This document shows positions 60,218-64,000 of a stretch of 64,000 bases of DNA, piece after piece (position 1 is the stretch's first letter; every line of letters begins with the position of its first letter). Source of the stretch: Fagopyrum homotropicum (lineage: Eukaryota; Streptophyta; Magnoliopsida; Caryophyllales; Polygonaceae). The DNA lies in contig BSWB01000002.1 of the NCBI GenBank assembly GCA_033239125.1, positions 7,225,001 through 7,289,000 on the forward strand, given 5' to 3'. Made by a program: the position numbers and the translations under genes. The notes beneath the pieces were generated by a model. It was not told where the DNA came from. It ran no database searches and worked only from the letters and a program-made list of their open reading frames with translations.

Positions 60218-61533
60218 GTGTGTTTTTTTGTTATTATTGACTATTGGTTTGAACCATTTTTATGGTTCAAACCCGGCTTTGCTTCCTTTGATCCAGAAAT
60301 TGAGAGGACGCACATTCGGCAACGAAGACAACAACAACTCCAACAAGAAATGGTTTATCGTACTCTTCGTCAACTTACTCAGCCCACTTTGGCTCAAAAC
60401 CCTCTTGCGGTTACAATACCGGCATTAGGGGAAGGAATCAATTTCAGGCTCAAGCCGGATCTCATTCACTTGCTTCCATCTTTCCATGGGCTAAGTGGTG
60501 AAGACCCCATCAAACACATTGGGAAGTTTCATACTGTGTGTATGAGCATGAAGCCGGCCAATATCACCGAAGAGCAAATCAAGATGAGGGCATTCGGCTT
60601 CACACTCAAAGATTCAGCGGATGATTGGTATTACCACCTTCCATCAGGGAGTATTGACACTTGGGAGAACCTCCACAAAGCGTTTTTGGAGAAATACTTC
60701 CCTGCCAAAAAGGCGAATAGCTTGAAGAAAGCTATAAGCAACATCGAGCAAGAGGCGAACGAAACTCTCTACGAGTACTTCGAAAGATTCGCCCGCCTCC
60801 GATCCAGCTGTCCTTTTTACGGATATTCAACTTAAGTCTAGTCTTGTACTTGTACAATGGCTTCCTAGACAATGAAAGAAGGATCGTCGATGCGGCTTGC
60901 AGAGGTAATATTCTTAACTCTACTCCTGACCTTGCTTTGGAAAAGATACAGAAACTAGAGGAAGGAACCCGGAACTTTGGAAGGACTCCGTCCAAGAAAG
61001 GTGTTCATGTTGTAAATACCGGGAAGAGTGAGATCTCCACTGAGCTCGCGGAGCTGAAGGAAATGGTGAAGAGACTAACACTTATGGGAACCCCACAACA
61101 GCTCAAAGCTTGTGGAGTGTGTGCTGACCCATATCATGCAACGGACAAGTGCCCACAAGTCCAGGATTATGATGCCGAGGTGAACGCAATGGGCTATGGA
61201 CAACCACAACAGCAAAGGCCTAGGAACGATCCTTATGCGCAGAATTTCATGCCAAATTGGCGTGACCAACAGAATTTCCGTTGGAGGGATCAACAAAACC
61301 AACAGCAGCAGCCCTGTCAAGGTAAGTATCAATCAACTGACGATATGTTGCAGGTTTTGACTAAGCACTTTTCTACTCATGTCCAAACAACAGAATCCAG
61401 CATCAAGAACCTTGAAAAACAGGTTGGTCAAATGGCGGAAGCCATTACAAGGATTGAAACTAGGTCCTCCGGAGGATTACCTTCACAAACGGTTATAAAC
61501 CCCAAGGTGATGCTGGAGGAGGCTCAATCATAG
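60218..61533 (+). pseudogene. Element D gag
   Basis: The first frame (60218-60835) carries a retrotransposon gag domain: LLPSFHGLSGEDPIKHI, SADDWYYHLPSGSI, FLEKYFPAKKA. A one-base shift at about 60834 moves to the second frame (60844-61533), which starts YLYNGFLDNERR. It has a single knuckle-like CGVCADPYHATDKC, a Gln-rich stretch and a coiled-coil-like tail (SSIKNLEKQVGQMAEAI). The start is unclear: the frame opens without an ATG upstream, and the first in-frame ATG is at about 60350, inside a conserved part. The protein would form the virus-like particle. Confidence 0.85.
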
Positions 61534-61544
61534 AGGTAGAGTCC

Positions 61545-61597
61545 TTACGTCGAGCGAACGACGTAAAACAAAGGTGCTGTTCGGGAGGCAACCCGAA
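61545..61597 (+). promoter_or_regulatory. Two tandem hairpins after gag in element D
   Basis: Hairpin 1 is TTACGTCG-AGCGAA-CGACGTAA (61545-61566). Hairpin 2 is TTCGGG-AGGCAA-CCCGAA (61580-61597). In Athila/Tat elements a similar GGGAGGCAACCC motif follows the integrase, which marks where pol was deleted here. Confidence 0.7.
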
Positions 61598-61619
61598 GGA
61601 ATAAGAAGAGGAGCTTCTA

Positions 61620-61850
61620 TCAAGAAAACGGCCCCTGCGGCTCAGTGACCCCGCCCCCGCGGTGACACCCATGGCCAGCGCCGCCCCAGGCGCTGGGCCA
61701 GCGTCTGCAACATACTGGCCACTGCCCCCGCGGTGACACCCCACGCCCCTGCGGCGGCCATCCTTGACACACATCCTCAGCGCCGGGGGCGGCGCTGAGG
61801 CTGCGTGCCCCCTCTTCCGTGTCACCGCCCCCACACAACCGAGGGTTCGT
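61620..61850 (+). repeat. GC-rich repeat block in element D
   Basis: It repeats the CCGCCCC(T/C)GCGGTGAC words of the LTR island, plus GGCGCTG/CAGCGCC palindromic words near 61675-61700 and 61780-61800. Frames on both strands here read as Pro/Arg/Ala strings without domains. Confidence 0.75.
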
Positions 61851-62358
61851 CTCTTACTCTAAATTCTGAACTTTCTAATTCCTTTGCTTGTTCAATTGCA
61901 AGAGATGGAAAAACAAAAGAAATACAAGTTGTCAGAAGCTGAGAAAGAGCAGTATAGGATTATGCAAGGCCGGGATGTGTATGCAACTCGATTTCTGGAC
62001 GTCCCTACCTTGGAAAACTTGGGCATGTTGGAGAGCATGCAGGCATTCCTCAACAATGCTGGACTCGGTGATTTTCTGATAACGAGCGCTCCAATATATC
62101 CCGAGCTCAGCCGCCAATTCATCAACACATTCAACATGGAAACGGTGGACCACATGTGTGTTGGGCTTTCATTCAAGTTCAACAAAAGAAAGTATACATT
62201 GGACTACACCCAACTGCAGGAGGCATTAGGGGTGACTATAGCCGCCTCCGAAGACTAGTGGGAACCCATCCCGACACCTGACTTGATGGAATTTTGGCAG
62301 GCCACCACCAGATCTGAGTTTCATGCAGGGGGTGAGTATTACAACAAATTCACTCACC

Positions 62359-62572
62359 ACCAATACTCAGTTGGTCTAGTGGGATGTGGTGCTAGACTCC
62401 TTAAGTGGTTAGCCTGGAGATTCGAGTTCGAATCCTCCCGACAGCATGTATGGAAAAACTGATATTGGGAGGGTATCCCCCAGCAATGGGCCACGATTTA
62501 GTACCCGATCCGGACGTAGATCGGCAAAGCCGATCGAACCGGGTGTTCTAATTAACTCTTCAAAAAAAAAAA
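62359..62572 (+). mobile_element. tRNA-related SINE with 14-16-bp target duplication
   Basis: Flanking copies of CAAATTCACTCACC lie at 62345-62358 and 62573-62586. The insert has a box-A-like TGGTCTAGTGG near 62383 and a box-B-like GAGTTCGAATCC near 62424, the internal RNA polymerase III promoter of tRNA-derived SINEs. It ends in CTTC followed by about eleven A. Confidence 0.88.
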
Positions 62573-63163
62573 CAAATTCACTCACCCCTGTTTGAGGCTC
62601 ATCTCGAAGATCTTTATGAGTGTCTTCTGTGGACACAAGGAGGAGAATAAGGTCGCTCTCAAGGACCTTCCATTGATATACGCCTGTCTTCCCACGAACG
62701 ACTGGGTACCAGATTGGCCATATCTCTTCCTTACCGCTTTGAAGCGGATTAGGAAGAATGAACCTCGAGACATTGTGGGAGGTGGGTAGTATCCTTGTTG
62801 GATGCACAGGTGATGGATCTCCCTGACTTGGAAGAAGGTTTAGAGGCCCCACTGTATATGGAAGGTATGTTGAGGAGGTGCAGGCTCCTCAGGAGAGACG
62901 AGGAGAACCTATTTTGGATCTCGCTGGCAGATTGGAGTCACATCACATACCTCCCCCGACCACTTCCACTTGGAGACGAGCTCTCCGAGGAGGTTGTCCG
63001 GGTAGGCCACTCTTGGAGCAATAAGGATGGTAGTCTTCTCACCTTTTTCTCACATTCCCTCTCTTTTCTTTCTTTCTTTCTTTCTTGGCTTTTCTTTTGT
63101 TTTCATGGTCTTTTCGGCTTGCCCATGCTTCCTGAGGCCTTTGAGTCTAGTTGCTGTCATTTG

Positions 63164-63203
63164 TTTTACTCGGGACGAGTAAAAGGTCTAAGTATGGGGG
63201 AGT
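63164..63203 (+). promoter_or_regulatory. Hairpin and polypurine tract of element D
   Basis: A 9-bp stem (TTTTACTCG pairing with CGAGTAAAA) around loop GGA lies at 63164-63184. AGTATGGGGGAGTT follows, just before the 3' LTR. The loop-proximal TCG-GGA-CGA is the same as in elements A and B. Confidence 0.75.
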
Positions 63204-64000
63204 TTGATAGGTGATGGAATCACTATCATTTAGGATAGTTTTTAGAGTTTTTTTTATTGCATTTGTGTCGGTTTATGCTACTAACTCCTTGGTCCAGAAG
63301 AAGAAGACTAAAAGAAGCTAAGGAAGGAGTTATAAGCACTTTGGAGTGAAGTTCGTTCACGAAGCAAAGCTTATGTTGCTTCACCGCCCCCGCGGAGCCT
63401 TGTCACCGCCCCTGCGGGTGACACCTTACTCCAGAGCGCTCCCTGCGCCTTCGCCAGTGCCAGCCACGAAGACTGTCACCGCACCTGCGTCAACCCCTGG
63501 CGCCCCTGCGGTGACTTGCCTTGAAGAAGCGAAGATCAGCGCCTCTGCGCCATAACCTGGGAGCTGGAAGATGCAGAGTCTTTGTCACCGCCCCTGCGTC
63601 GACACTGGGATGCCCCGACGGCTTGGCATTAGAAACGGCAGGAAGTTGAAGAGTCAGACGTTTGAAGAGCATTAAAGATCCGCCCCTACGGAATTGCCTA
63701 GCCACCCCTGCGGCCATGAAGAAGATCAAGCGTTTTTGCCTTCACCGCCCCTGTGTAGCTGAAGGCCGCCCCTGCGGTTCAACGACAGAAGCTTTACTCC
63801 GGCTGTTTACACCACCTTTATGGCATTAAAGGTGGATGTTTTGGGCCGGTCATTTACTCCTATTTAGTGTCTTTTGTAGTATAAATAGTCCTTGGTTGAT
63901 TGCTAGAAAAGAGGACCGACTTATCTATGCTTATCCACTTGTTATTCCATTTTAGAATCCAAATTTCCATTGTAATGAGTTGCTAACTCCCTTGCTACAT
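63204..64000 (+). repeat. 3' LTR of element D, cut by the window edge
   Basis: It repeats 58669 onward with a few per cent of differences, including small length changes in the GC-rich island (about 63380-63780). Confidence 0.9.

Larger units (their letters stand above)
61905..63214 (+). pseudogene. ATHILA ORF-1-like protein, interrupted
   Basis: A reading frame from the ATG at 61905 (MEKQKKYKL) contains YATRFLDVPTLENLGMLESM and YTLDYTQLQEALG. These resemble the plant retrotransposon family known as ATHILA ORF-1, whose function is unknown. A TAG stops it at 62256-62258, but the same frame continues (WEPIPTPDLMEFWQ) to the SINE at 62359. After the SINE and one duplicate are skipped, it resumes in frame (CLRLISKIFMSVFCGHKEEN) to 62789. 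A frameshift then leads to a last frame up to 63214, which includes a long CTTT-rich tract (63040-63110). Frame and position suggest an accessory or envelope-position ORF of the element. No membrane segment is convincing. Confidence 0.55.
58669..64000 (+). mobile_element. Athila-type Ty3/gypsy element D, pol deleted, runs off the window
   Basis: 5' LTR at 58669-60188, a primer site TGGCGCCGTTGCCGGGG, gag, then a non-coding GC-rich segment, an ATHILA ORF-1-like frame, the polypurine tract AGTATGGGGGAGTT, and a 3' LTR from 63204 to the window edge. Protease, reverse transcriptase, RNase H and integrase are all missing between 61533 and 61545. A SINE sits in the second frame. The primer site and purine tract fit the Athila/Tat branch, unlike elements A-C. 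Confidence 0.85.

Noticed and set aside
62383..62435. Possible tRNA gene
   Set aside because: A and B boxes are present, but the sequence does not close into a cloverleaf by eye. It sits in a poly(A)-tailed insert with target duplications, so it is a SINE.

Overview
The window is nuclear DNA of a flowering plant, probably a eudicot with a repeat-rich genome. The evidence is an AT-rich background, plant-type transposable elements (L1 LINEs with a DUF4283-like zinc-knuckle ORF1, CACTA, hAT and Harbinger-type elements, chromodomain Ty3/gypsy elements, an Athila-type element and a tRNA-like SINE), and one intact intron-less host gene. That gene, at 16042-16632, encodes a secreted pectin methylesterase inhibitor-like protein. 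I see no other convincing host gene.

Left part (1-16000): an LTR remnant (1-193) is followed by a decayed L1 LINE on the minus strand (about 976-11880). The LINE is split by a 5.4-kb CACTA transposon (6207-11613, TTT target duplication), and its ORF1 reads through in frame once the CACTA is mentally removed. The CACTA lacks a recognisable transposase but holds the end of a Ulp1-like protease domain and antisense fragments that look like captured gene exons. Then come a second LTR remnant (12889-13135), an AT-rich TIR element (13216-13826), a 127-bp hAT MITE with a perfect 8-bp duplication, and two strongly 5'-truncated poly(A) retroinsertions.

Middle (16000-27300): the inhibitor gene, a GC-rich palindromic foldback-like repeat, a 5'-truncated L1 LINE (minus strand, 19115-20757), a TA microsatellite, a Harbinger-like MITE, two hAT-like elements (one with the perfect duplication AAATTAAC) and a very AT-rich stretch.

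Right part (27300-58273) is a nest at least three levels deep. A Harbinger-like element with TAA duplications (27318-58273) holds a minus-strand gypsy element C (28199-56533, CTATA duplications). C holds two plus-strand relatives: A (31155-40447, GCTAC duplications) and B (40676-49918, right end deleted). B has a nearly intact gag-pol with chromodomain, broken by one indel and two C-to-T-type stops. A and C have near-identical LTR pairs but badly decayed or missing coding regions, so they probably moved with proteins supplied by relatives such as B.

The last 5.3 kb (58669 to the window edge) is an Athila-type element D with gag but no protease, reverse transcriptase or integrase. It has an ATHILA ORF-1-like reading frame interrupted by a SINE with clear target duplications. 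Element D and the three gypsy elements share a stem-loop next to the polypurine tract whose outer stem changes in compensated pairs. That stem-loop, a second conserved LTR hairpin containing a splice-donor-like GTAAGT, and the trans-mobilised decayed elements are the most interesting signals here.
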